A program made the translations under genes and the position numbers. A model generated the notes under the pieces. It was given only the letters and a program-made list of their open reading frames with translations. It made no database searches and was not told the DNA's origin. A DNA stretch of 64,000 nt from Heliocidaris erythrogramma (lineage: Eukaryota; Echinodermata; Echinoidea; Camarodonta; Echinometridae). The DNA lies in assembly GCA_025617745.1 (NCBI GenBank), contig CM046858.1, positions 49,055,197-49,119,196 on the forward strand. Reading direction: 5' to 3'. Shown here in pieces: positions 23,674 through 35,100 of the stretch; positions within the stretch are counted from its first letter, which is position 1; each line of letters opens with the position of its first letter.

Positions 23674-24193
23674 ACATGTATATGTACACAATGTCCTCTT
23701 GTTATCTTCAGTACTCTGTGTGTATACACTGAAGGCTGTGTGTTACTGCTGTGTACTTACTTGTGTCGAGTACATAATTATACTAGTAGGAGAAACTGGC
23801 AAGTCTTGCTCCTCCAATCACAATCAAGATGTGGATCCAGATCTGAGCATTGTACCAACCAGGGAAATTCCCTGTACCAACTGTATAGACTCTGTAGCAA
23901 AAACCAAAAAATATTTTATACACTGTGATATTTTACTACAACATTATACCCAACATCTTGACTAGCCCATCATAGTTGTTCTATTTTTATGGTCTGCAAC
24001 TTTAAAAAATGAATAAATGTATTAGATAATAAATATTTATAATAAACACATTGCATGTTTATCTTAGCTATACCCCTACAACAAATACTGTTTGCTTCTA
24101 CAATTGCTATCTCCTACATATCCCCTCATGATGGATGATACATAGATACAGGTGTGGATAAATAGATACATGAATTAAATGAGATACATGAAT
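23674..24193. other. Noncoding sequence
   Basis: No gene is recognised. It ends with tandem copies of ATACATGAATTAAAT next to the following element. Confidence 0.4.
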
Positions 24194-24921
24194 TAAATCA
24201 GGGAGCTGTAAATAGAAGGAGTGGAAACTTGTAAAATTATGCAAACGGATGCGTGAGTTCTGAAGCTTAACAATGGATGCGTAACATTCCACTTGGCTTT
24301 GAAGTTCCATGCGTGGTGCCGCTCTTCCACCGCGGGGAAATACGGAGGCCAGGTACCAGTTTCGCATTTATCAAATTACCGCCCAAATTTCAGGGTAAAT
24401 TCTAAAATTTATGTGGGGATTGTGTTGGGAATAGTGCATCGAACAATTTTTCAAATTCAGTACTCCGCTCTTCCTATAATTTGTGTGCCAGCGTCGGTGA
24501 AAGAAAAATTAAATCCTCACAAAAACTCAGTTTTTTAGGATATTCCGGTCGTTTAATGTCCCGTCATTTAATCCATGATTTACAATATTCGATATTATAG
24601 TGCTTCGCTAGTGCGCGCATTCGCGCGCATTTTGTATTTTTGCAGTTGAAAAAAGGTATGAAATTACATAAGTTTCTGTTCGCTCGTTCAACTCATTACA
24701 CATTCGACAACTGATGAGAAATCATTGAAAGGGACAGAGAACAGTTGCTGAGATACCATTTTCTGATGTAGGAGTTTGAAACCCTGATAATTTATGCGCT
24801 CTTTTATCTAACCACCTGGATAACAGTTGACGAGTAGCGCATAACTTTTCGGCGGCACCAAGCATGGGATCAAAGGAGAGCAGCTTGTTTCCACTCCTTC
24901 TATTTACAGCTCCCTGATTAA
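24194..24921. mobile_element. Element with 28-bp perfect terminal inverted repeats
   Basis: The left terminus 24201-24228 begins GGGAGCTGTAAATAGAAGGA. It is the exact reverse complement of 24887-24914, which ends TTCTATTTACAGCTCCC. Imperfect symmetry continues outward (TTAAATCA / TGATTAAA). The interior has no recognisable transposase. Confidence 0.8.
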
Positions 24922-24961
24922 ATAAACAGATCTATATGGTAATTTTACAATACAAAATGTA

Positions 24962-25016
24962 CACTTACCAATTTACTGAAATGCCTGAGAGATTAGTTTC
25001 TTTCGGAGTTTGCTTG
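24962..25016 (-). pseudogene. hAT-type transposase, C-terminal tail displaced by an insertion
   Basis: On the minus strand this continues the frame of 26344-26704 after removal of the insert, reading SKLRKKLISQAFQ and then a stop. It is the end of the same transposase-like pseudogene and shows that the 1.3-kb element landed inside that coding sequence. Confidence 0.65.
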
Positions 25017-25024
25017 CTTCCGCA

Positions 25025-26343
25025 CAGAGGCGGTGCTACCCCAAAAGTGCCCCTTTTCATAGCTGATAAGTGCCCCATTTTTCGTATAGTGCCCTAATTT
25101 CTTTCTAATAAGTGCCCTTTTACCTTCTGATAAGTGTCCCCTCTAATCTCAGACATTACTGCCCCTTATGAAATCTAGTAATTGCCCTTTTTTCCGTCTA
25201 ATTGGTGCCCATTTCCCGTTCAGATAGTGCAATTTTTCCTTCTGATAAGTGCCCTTTTTCACCTCTGATAAGTGCCCCTTTTCCTCCGTATAACTGCGCC
25301 CCTTCTTCTTTCAGACATTACTGCCCATTTTTAAATCTGTGCCTTTGTTTTTCGTCTGATAAGTGCCCATTTTCCGTTCTAATAGTACAGTTTTCCTTTC
25401 ATATGTACCCTTTTTCACCTCTGATAAGTGACTCTTTTCACCTTCTGATAAGTGCTCCTTTTAAGCTCAGATAAGACTAGTGTCCCCTTTAAAATCCGAC
25501 AAGTGTCCCCTTTAAAATCCAAGTGTCCGTTTTCGTCTGATTGGTGCCCATTTTCCGTTCTAATAGTGCAATTTTTCCTTATGATAAATGCCCTTTCACC
25601 TCTGATAAATGCCTCTTTTTAAGTGCCCCTTTTACTTTTGATCAGTGCCCCTTTTTTTCTAAAAGTATTATTTTCCCTTTTGATAAGTGCCCCTTTTGTC
25701 TTCTGATAAGTACCCTACCTATAATACCTATATATATTAATATATTTTACCTGTATACTCCGATGTCGCTTTACAAACTGTGCCCTAAAGTCCACAAAAG
25801 AGCCACATAGGCCTACCTAGCTCCAAAATCAGAGAGGCTTTATAATAATAGGTTCCCCTACTGATATCAACACAGTGAGAGGCATTGGAGCAGGGGGCAG
25901 GAGGGGCACAATTCCCTAAGTTATACAAGAATGAGCAATGCTCCTAAATCATAACAGGAAGGAGGACAATTTTTTTTAAATGTTTTTCCAAAGCTCGCTC
26001 GCTCGCATTTACCATTGTCTTCTTATCATATTAGGAAAGTCGCTGCTATTCAAAGTATCTTCAATATTTTGCTCGCTCGCTTCCCTCGCTCGCAAATGAA
26101 TAATCAGACCATTCCACTCAACTGCAAAGTAGTTTTTATCTAGAACCATGTTAAGACATAAACAATAATGTGTCAAAAATGATCCTCGATAGTATATTAA
26201 TCAGAATATAGCGGTATACTAATTCTCAAAGTGGCATTTTCCACCTTGTTTATTACCCTTTGCAGGTGCCCTTTTTCCCCAAAAAAGTGCCCCTTTTTGT
26301 TGGTGCCCCCCCCCCCACTATGAAAGACGCTCCGCCGCCCCTG
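25025..26343. mobile_element. 1.3-kb hAT-like element with exact 8-bp target duplication
   Basis: CTTCCGCA occurs at 25017-25024 and 26344-26351. The insert begins CAGAGGCGG and ends CCGCCCCTG, which are inverted relatives of each other, as in hAT elements. It contains the GATAAGTGCCCC word array, GCTCGCTCGC-rich stretches near 25990 and 26075, and a closing GTGCCCCTTTTT motif near 26285. There is no transposase, so it is non-autonomous. Confidence 0.88.
25040..25725 (+). repeat. Degenerate ~20-bp word array (GATAAGTGCCCCTTTT type)
   Basis: Some 30 variable copies of a word near TCTGATAAGTGCCCCTTTT are present, with drifting spacers. The words recur at the far right end of the same transposon (26265-26305), so the array is bounded by the element. 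Confidence 0.85.
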
Positions 26344-26765
26344 CTTCCGCATCAACCGCATTAGCGTTCATCCCGGAATGAAGCTGCAGCATCTCTTTGC
26401 ATGGATCCAACTTGACAGCTTGCTGGATCCCTTTCTTCTGAAAAGTTAGTTTGGTGAGTAAAAGAGCGAGAAAGCTTTCTTGCTTCAGTTTTGTCCTATG
26501 GTCATTTTTTATTAGCTTCAGTTGACTGAAAACCCTCTCCACAGAAGAATTAGAAAATGGGAAGGACAACAAACATTTATCACTTTTGGTGAGGTTCGGG
26601 TTCACTTGTTCTCCTGAGGACTCCTCTGTGTGAAGACTTCTCTCCAATATTCCTGTGGGGGCATCCTGACATTCAAAGACGAATTGATGGAGTGCTTTCT
26701 CCATTCATCATCTGCATGTTGAACTGATGCTAACTTCTCCAGGTATGGAAGTTTCTGATACAATT
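26344..26765 (-). pseudogene. hAT-family transposase C-terminal dimerisation domain, broken
   Basis: The minus-strand frame encodes LSFPFSNSSVERVFSQLKLI followed by DHRTKLKQESFLALLL. This matches the hAT C-terminal dimerisation motif (S-N-x-x-V-E-R-x-F-S-x-L, then R-x-x-L). Just upstream (26705-26765) the frame shifts but still reads QLYQKLPYLEKLA-like sequence. The extreme C-terminus is separated by the insertion at 25025-26343. A domesticated hAT-derived gene is possible in principle, but the frameshift and the insertion argue for a pseudogene. Confidence 0.75.
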
Positions 26766-26778
26766 GTGCTAGTGATGG

Positions 26779-27450
26779 TTAGGTCATGCTGTACGTACGC
26801 AACTGCTGGGTCCAGACATGAAAGGTAGTGATTTCATTTGGGAAGGAATTCCATATAACTGGCGCCCTATGTCTGAAAGTAAAGGAAACATAAGTTCTAT
26901 CTACAGCCCATAAATGATACTTTATAACACTTCTAGTATTGTAATTATGTACTGAACTATTCAGTGTAAGCATGTTTGCTTAAACTTTGGGGTAGCAGGC
27001 CGTTTTTATGTTTAAAAAGCAATATTGCACAGAAATAATTATTAAGTTGAAATAATGAGAATTTTCCATTCTTGAAATAAGGGTTTAGAGTGAGCAATGT
27101 AATTTGACTTTGTACATATACTAACCTTTTTTGAAGTAAATATAAGGGACGCAATTTAGTTGGATGTGTATTTCCCCAACATTACAATAGCTTTAAGTGT
27201 GTTGTATAATGGAACATTTGGGTTAATATTGAACGTAATTTGCCGATGACACCAGTATTCCGAGAGATGATTTTTGTAACATGTAATATGTGCATTTTTC
27301 AAGAAAGATTTTCATCAATAAGTATGCCCCCAAATTTGGTGAAATTTACTTTTCCCATTGAATTTTACATTTAAATTTTGTATTGAATTTGCAGGTAAGT
27401 AATATTGCTTACTACGAAAGAGTAATTTGATTTTTCAGCATTTAAACAAA
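26779..27450 (-). pseudogene. Non-LTR retrotransposon reverse-transcriptase tail (jockey/CR1-like)
   Basis: In shifting minus-strand frames this reads FGGILIDENLS, HVTKIISRNTGVIGKLRSIL, LYLLQKRLV and SSVHNYNTRSVIKYHL then WNSFPNEIT. These are the thumb and C-terminal blocks that follow the RT palm in jockey/CR1-type LINEs. Several frameshifts and stops show it is inactive. The catalytic FADD part is not present in the window. Confidence 0.75.
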
Positions 27451-28522
27451 GTCTATACATGTATATCCTACAAGAATAAGCATACATACATGACATAGAT
27501 ACAAAATAAAATGTTAATGTAGATTCAAAGTAGACCTACCAGGGGCGTCACGAGGGGGTGTGTGGGGTCACCCCCACCCTCCCCCCCCCCCCACACACAC
27601 ACACTCAAAATTGCTGTCGGCAAATGCGCCACCACTTTCGGCAAAAAAAGAGGGGGAAGGGAGAGGGAAAAGGAAGAGAAAAGAGAAACGAGAAGAACAG
27701 GAAAGAACCTCTTTGGGTTTGAAAATATATCCATGGGAAGATTTTCAAATGCGCTGCTCCTAACCGGCTCCCGCATGGTACTGTCAAATTTCCTATACCC
27801 TTTTCGAGAATCTTTTCTCATCACTACTTGTGAATTTTGTAGTTATTTTTACTCTTGTGGTTGACATGTTATGACAATTGTGATTATTTTGACATTTACG
27901 GGTACAATGTTTTTACATTTGTGGGCTCTACAGGGTGTCCTTTTCTGAGTAAGAGTAAGACAGGCCTGTTTAATCTTTCAGAAAATGCATTATAAATACA
28001 TTCAATGATGGACCATTTTTAGAAATGCCATTGGCATTATTTTTGTTTTTATCATTTCCAAAACTGCATGTTACGCGAAAAAATGTCCACTTTTTTTTTC
28101 AAACCAAATTTGTGTTTTATCCATACCATAACACAAAAATATAATTATGTAGAGGTCTACATCTATGGTACCCCCTCCCCCCCCCCCCCCCCCCAAAAAA
28201 AAGAGGTAAATTGTTAATGAAAGTACTGTTACGTTCAGACACTCAAGAGATGGTAAGAGATGGAGGGAGAGAGAGAGAGGTGCTTGGGAACTGTAACATT
28301 ATCTAGGCCACAATATGAAAATGTGTTTGGATTTCCCAACAGTTGGGGTACGGTAAATTAAATAACTTGGGTTTATTATCGTATCATGTCCACCTATATG
28401 GGCAAACAGATCATTCAATTTACTGAAGGGAAATAAAAACCACCGTCTTGGCGCTGCAGCTGGCATGATTATGAAAGATAATGTGATTTGTCTGAAAAGT
28501 AGACTAATCAAATAAAGCATAA
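27451..28522. other. Noncoding repeats
   Basis: Starts with unassigned sequence. CAGGGGCGTCACGAGG at 27539 looks like a hAT terminus, but no partner end was found. Purine/pyrimidine tracts lie at 27560-27700 and a long poly-C/A run at about 28170-28203. No coding sequence. Confidence 0.4.
27838..27940 (+). repeat. Second locus of the TTTTTACATTTGTGGT word array
   Basis: It reads TTATTTTTACTCTTGTGGTT, then GACATTTACGGGTACAATG and TTTTTACATTTGTGGGCTCT followed by ACAGGG. The order and ending match 4670-4790. This shows that the array and its terminal CTCTACAGGG block moved together. Confidence 0.75.
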
Positions 28523-28700
28523 CTGGGCGTTGTGGCGTGCGCCTGTAATCCAGCTACCAGTGGAAGTTATAAACTGATTCAGCGGACCCAGGTTCGAGAC
28601 TGAGTCACGTCTTTCGGATGGTGACGTTAAAGGTCGGTCCCAGACGTAAATAATCATATCTGATTGATACACGTCTGTAAAAACCCAATTACACACACAC
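28523..28700 (+). mobile_element. SINE with 7SL-like head and metazoan-SINE-like body
   Basis: The head reads CTGGGCGTTGTGGCGTGCGC then CTGTAATCCAGCTACC, very close to the 5' Alu-domain end of 7SL RNA. A tRNA-like B box (GGTTCGAGAC) follows at about 28592. The body GTCTTTCGGATGGTGACGTT then AAAGGTCGGTCCCAG resembles the conserved central domain shared by many invertebrate SINEs. The 3' end runs into ACACAC repeats. Target duplications are not clear. It is also possible that the head is a tRNA-derived promoter with chance 7SL likeness. Confidence 0.65.
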
Positions 28701-29064
28701 AGCGATCAGCTGCAGCTGCATGCATGCTCTTCGAAAATATTTTCCTGAAATTTAACATTTTTAGCCTGTTAAAGTTTGCTTTCATACATCAAAGGATCTC
28801 GGAGATGAAGGAAACAAGTTGAGCCATAACTGAGTTATGATCAGTCCAAGCAAATTTCGAGAATGGAATGAAAGTCGACTCATCAAGATTCGACTGGTCC
28901 TCGGAAGACGAGGGCCGTTCCGCATTGTTTTGAACACACGCAGTGCATGCGGTACATTAGGGCGAACACTGCATGTAGAAGCTGAATTCCACTTTGTTTT
29001 GATCAGGAGCTGATATGATAATACAGATTGGTTACAGAGCTAGAGAGTGGGTACATAATTCAAC
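28701..29064 (+). promoter_or_regulatory. Presumed promoter and 5' UTR of MBTPS2
   Basis: This lies immediately upstream of the first coding exon. It has a moderately CpG-containing stretch (about 28870-28970) but no obvious TATA box. The transcription start is not determinable from sequence alone. Assigned by position only. Confidence 0.35.
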
Positions 29065-29139
29065 ATGCTTCGCACAACATGGATTGCGATGCTCCTAGGC
29101 TTCTGGTCATCCTTATACCTTGCTGATACGTATCTAAAG
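29065..29139 (+). CDS. MBTPS2: MBTPS2 exon 1
   Basis: Start Met plus 24 residues, [20 protein letters not shown] then DTYLK. It forms the first membrane-spanning segment. The donor GGTGAGT follows, phase 0. The start fits the family's N-terminus, with no other in-frame Met upstream in good context. Confidence 0.92.
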
Positions 29140-32100
29140 GTGAGTATTAATAAAAAAAGAGAAAGAAAAAAATGTTACAGAGTCTGAAATTTTGAGAAAA
29201 ATCTGATGAAATTGCAATGTACTTTTAACTGTTACAGGTAAAGACATGAAAGAAAAAGACAATAAGTTAATAGAAATAAGATCAACACTTGCACATTGTG
29301 TGTCTGGACAGGTTAGGCATGCCCAGGTTAGTTATGGAGATGGGTAGGTCCACTCACGGGTACATTACTGTAAAATAGTTGGTATTTTCTGTCGCATGTA
29401 CTAAAGGTATGGGGGGGAAAATAAGATAAATATTTTAAATACTTGCTTTCAGATTCAGCCCTTAAAAATCTCACTCCTATCTCAAATGGCCGTTAGGAAG
29501 AACTTTTGATATTTACAGCAAAATCCAAAGTCAAAATCTTGTCCAAAACCGGAGAAATCCCCGCCGATTTGTTTCGCGATCGCGTGTTGTTTACAAACTG
29601 CCGATGTCTTAGACTAAAATCGGCCAATATAATTTTTGTCCACGAAGAAACTCGGGATCGCAAGGGCACATCGATCTTTACGATTGCGCACACAGAAAAT
29701 CGGAACTTTTCCGTGTACGCCATAGGGACCGAATTTTTGAGGACAAAACTCTTTTGGGGAGATGTCAGCGCCCGCGGCGACCAGGAAATGTACACAATGA
29801 CTCCGATAGCTCGTTTCGCGAGAATCAACAGTAAATTGCGGATTTCATTTTGTAAATATCTTTTCCAACATCGGTGAGTTGAATTTATTGTATTACTTGG
29901 ATATTTTGGGGTCGGTTTTTGAAAATTAAATGCCGATTTTGAGTGAATATTGGTGACTTTTGTGCAGTGGTGTTTTAAAAAGATGAGGTGTATGACTGCC
30001 TACATTATACACACGAAGTATAGGAATGTAGCTATGAGTGGGTAGGCCTAGCCCGACCAGACTAGCCAGGACTAGCTTTGTGAGTGTAAAAAAAAAAAAA
30101 AATTGGCTATACGCCTTTTACATCACGAAGCCAGGTGTTTTTATCCGGCAATCTAAATAAGTGCGCACAGGTTAGCAGGACATGGAAAATGCCCTGAAAT
30201 AACACTTTCCTGATAACTCCCGCGACCGACAGGTCCTTCACCACAGCGTCTCCTAGGGAAACTTTTGGAATGATTAGGCCCTATTTGTTTTTGATCGTAT
30301 GTATTTTTACAAAAAAATTCAAAAAAAGAGCGTAAGAAATTTCAGAGAACTCACCAGTGTTTGTGTATCCATGCCTCCTATTGTCATGCAGATTTAAAAT
30401 GGCGGCTGCGTGCGACGCCGCGCGCTGTCGGCGACGTATAGTTTCAATTATGGTTGTATCGCGCGCCGTCGCACGCAGACAAAGCACGGCGTCTGACAAG
30501 GACCCACACAGACTTTCAAATGCAACACCCCTCAATGTCGCAAAAAACAATGTACAAAATTGATTGAAAACTTCTAATTTTACATTATACTCACATGAAA
30601 TCGATTGCTTGGATGGATTTGTTGAAGTTCAATCCCCAGCAAGCCGTCAGGCAATGTCCAAAGGGTATAAAATTTCAACTTTTGACTGCCAAAACCAAAA
30701 CAGCGCTGTGTATAGTTACACACGGGTGCCGGGTGACTTTTCAAAAAGTGCAGCGCTTACATTCTGCCATTACGGACTGTGGGCAGACGACGCAATAAGT
30801 CATCGTTTTGGGGGTAAGTTGTAAGTTGGTTCACTAAATTTAACTTAATGAATGCAATCAGTCAACAAGTTTTATTTAGTTTAATTTTTAGATAAAAAAT
30901 ATATGTAATTTCAGCGAAAAGCATGTAGTCGGCACTTTGTAGTCGCAGTTCGCAACGCTCGAGAAAGGCTGGCTTGTACAGCGCTGTCGCGAATATAGTT
31001 AGGAGATGGCTCACTTTTAAACATTAAATGAACAAATTTTATAAAGCAAATTATCATAAACAGTAGTGGGGTACTGTGGATTTAGGAGACTCTCCCACTT
31101 GAGAGACAGTCTCTGATATTGGAGACTTTGCGTACAAGAGGACGATAGCAATGACACCAACAACACACTTTTTTTCAGCCAATTTTTTTCCTCTCTGAAA
31201 TCAGAAGTCCATTTGTTTGTGTGGATCATACTCATACATGAGTAGGCATACCGGGTATCAAAAAATGTTAAAACTTCAGTAGACGGTCAAAAGGGGTAAT
31301 TTTTCATGATATGAGGAATCTGCTTACCATTTTTTCATATTGAGCTGAGGCCCTTTTCAGCATATGTAAACAAAGAAAATCTGTCTCCTAAATAGGCTAC
31401 CAAAAATGTTGATATTTATAACCAAGTCTTTGATAATAGAGATGATCTCCCAAATAGAAAACAGTCTCCAATATCGGCTGTGCGCCTCTACTGATAAATC
31501 TGTCACAAGATAAAGATAGGTTGACAAAGTCAAAAGTATGAATTGCAAATATTAAAAGATATCCCAATAATAGGGAATGTTAAAGTTTTCATAAAGGAGG
31601 GGACCATTTTAATCTACCCCTTATTCAGTGTGTACGCACTCACTTGCGCACTATGTCTTTGGAGGTGGAAAGAAATTTGCCACAGCATTGTACGGAATAA
31701 ACAACTGCTGTGCTATTAAAGGTGAAAGATCGGGGTTGGTTTTTTTCACAAGATTGCCAAGGAGGATTTTACTAAAAGCTAAAATGAGCAGAAAAGGAGC
31801 ATCACAGAGTCTCACCACATTTTATAAAAGTTGAAAAGAGTTGCCAGTCACGTCGTCATGACTCCTTGCTGTTTTGCGAGTTTTTATTCTTATGCAATGA
31901 AGTCAATTTTTTCTCTTATCAAATTCTAATCAAAATTGCTTAGAATAATGTTAGTAATCTTCAAGGAACTTCTTGGTTGTCTACTCTTGACTCTTTTGGT
32001 TCTTTGTCACACTTGATGGTTTCCGTTGGGTATTGCAAAATTTGGGAGCACAATTTTGTTTCATAAATTCTTTTACTTTACCTACGGTATTACCTTTCTG

Positions 32101-35100
32101 CAGTTTTGAAACCAGGGGAGCATTTCATGAAAGGAAGTTGTCAGATATTTTATCCGACAACTGTTATAAGCTACTGAAATCCTTGCATCTGATTGGCTGA
32201 GAGCAATTTTGTCGGATAAAATATCTGACAAGTCCTTTCATGAAATGCCCCCCAGGTTATTTCTTCTTCTGACTATTTTTCAGACTAACAGACGATGTGG
32301 TGAGCAGTACACATCCTTCCAGGAGCGTTGCGGGCTCTCCGTGTCCATCGCCCAGTTGAAATGCTACACCACCAGATTCAATCGTCTCTTCATAAGACTG
32401 GGCCAGTGCAAGCCCAGACTACTAAGGTCTTGGTTCTCCTGTGGTGCCTGCTTTGGTGTGGTGTTGATGTTTGTGGCCATAGCACTGCTTCTCATGACAT
32501 TGGTGAAAGCTTTCTCACAAGATAAACCAGAGCAGGTCCTGACACCAGTGGTGAGTACACAGTTATGGAAATAGGAGCACACGTGGGGAGGAGGACTGCA
32601 GTCACTCCTCCCCCTAATAGTATTTTAAGGACGAACTCAATTCAAAGCTGTAAAGCACCAAAATTGGATATCATATAATTTTGATTATCACAAAGATGAT
32701 CCATTTTTAACTAAAATGTACATGTTTTTATCGGAATAAGTCTGTATTTTTGTTAGTTTTCATCATAAGCAGATGTAGGATTTGAAGAAAACAGGAGAGT
32801 GAGTTTAACAGTCCTCAGATGATATTATGAGATGTTGAAATGAAATAAACAATTCGTAGATAAAGATCAAAATTAATAGTGTTCATTCCTTTGATCTTTT
32901 TCTTTTCATAGATGCCTGGTGTGAATCTACCCTTGAACCAGATCACTTATTTCTTTGCTGTGCTTCTCATCAGTGGCATCATACATGAGCTAGGCCATGC
33001 AATAGCTGCTGTCAGGTATATCTACTATAGAGGGATCTCACGGAAGCCATGCTGGAGGACATAACAATGAAAACCTGTGCATCCGACTATGAAAAGCCAT
33101 TGTTGTCATGGTCTAGTGCGCAGGTTTTTATTATGTCCTCCAGCATGGCTGCTTGTGGAAACCCTCTATTCCTTCAATATTCCGTGCTGTGATTGATCTT
33201 TGCAAAAGCAAATCTTTCCTTTCCTCATGCAGCAGAAGATTGCTTGCTTCAGAATTCGGCTTGTCTCATTTGTAGCAATTTTTGATAAAAGTAGCACTTC
33301 TGCAACTCTCTTCTTTTTGGTCTCCCTGGTAAAGATCTTACTAAACTCCAACGTATCCTAAACATAGCCGCCCGCCTCATCTCACGCGTCCCTCCATCTT
33401 ACCACATTACACCTATTCTTCAAAATCTTCACTGGTTACCTATTAACATACGTATCACCTACAAGATTAACGTCCTCACCTTTAAGTCAATGGCTGGACT
33501 CTCTTAACCATATCTATCTGATCTCCTACAACGTTATATCCCATCACGGACTCTACGCTCTTCATCTCAATCCCTCCTTCAACTTCCACGCCGCATTTCA
33601 TCTACATCCTATGGACGAAGATCAATTTCACATGCCGCCCCTGCATTATGGAATGACTTACCACTTTATATTCGTACAGCAAACAATGTGAACACTTTCA
33701 AATCCTTGTTAAAAACCTACTTGTTTAATGTTGCCTACGCTTGAATGTACTGTTTTTATAAATGTACCACTAAAATGTTTATGTTGTGTATTAATTATTC
33801 GATATAATACATGTATTTTCTCTTCACTGCTAAAAAGCGCTTAGAGGCTTTAGCATTTTGCGCTATATAAGTATCTATTATTATTATTATTAAAGATAAA
33901 GTTGAGTTCTGGTCATGCGATTAAATTTTGAAAGAAACGGTCTCAAAGCAATTAGGAGAGGTTGGTCATGTCTACATAAGAATTGATGTGTACTGTGAGG
34001 TTTTGGAATCGCCAAAATGATAAGAAATTGACTCAATCCTGCGGAGAGTCACATGCAATGCACACAGAAATGGGTATATGGGACTACACACACAGTGCGG
34101 ATGAATGTTCGTCCCAAACATTCAAGCAATTTCTCTTCATATTTCAAATATGAGGGCATTTGAGGAAAGATCCTTTTCAGGGGACATTTCTATTATATTT
34201 TTCCAAAGTGACATAGAAAGGAATGAGAATGCTCACAAATTATTTTTCACCTTTCTCAGAATTACAACCTTTCCTTTGAGTTGGCCCACCTCATTTGTAG
34301 ACTCTGCAGCATTGGAGATTCGATAGCATCTTTGATGATCACCCTTTGATATTCAAAGACATGTATTTGGTTGAAATAAACTTTATAAAAGAAGCATGTT
34401 TTGGTACTACTGTATGTTGTTATTTAACCCTTTGGTCACTGAGGATTATGCGTAGTGTAGTCATTTACTCACTGAACTCGGTCTCAGTAAACCATCTTTC
34501 GGCATAGACTCTCTGATGTACGCAGAAATCTTTCAACAGTAAAGCATCGCTTCAATGCGGATTCTAAATGGCTTATATGTGTAGAGATAGCACACACAAA
34601 GTTTCAGCACCCAATATCCCGTACAATACATTTGCTGTAGTGTTACACGGGTCAAAGTCCATGGGCGGTTAGTGACTAAAAGGTTAAATAAATCAGTATA
34701 AGATTTGGGGGGTTTTTTTTGTTCATGTTGTTTGTTTGTTGTTTAATATTTAGTGCATACTGATATTTTATTTACAAGGTGTCCATAAATAATTAAATAT
34801 TCACTTTTCTTATCCCAAATAACCATTTTCATCCCTCTGTCAGGGAGAATGTAAGAGTGAACGGCTTTGGTGTCTTTGTGATGTTGATCTACCCAGGTGC
34901 CTTTGTAGACCTTCACACCGAGCATCTTCAAGCACTCAATGCCATTGGTCAGCTAAGGATCTACTGTGCAGGGGTCTGGCATAACTTTCTATTGGTCATC
35001 TGGGGTGTCGTTGTCTTGATGACCATGCCGTACCTTCTTAGCCCTCTCTACTTGACCGGCAGCGGTGTGGTCATCACAGAGGTCTCACCTGTAAGTGTGA

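Noticed and set aside
25202..25810. Cys/Pro/Phe-rich frames (repeated DKCPF)
   Set aside because: They come from the GATAAGTGCCCC word array inside a non-autonomous element.
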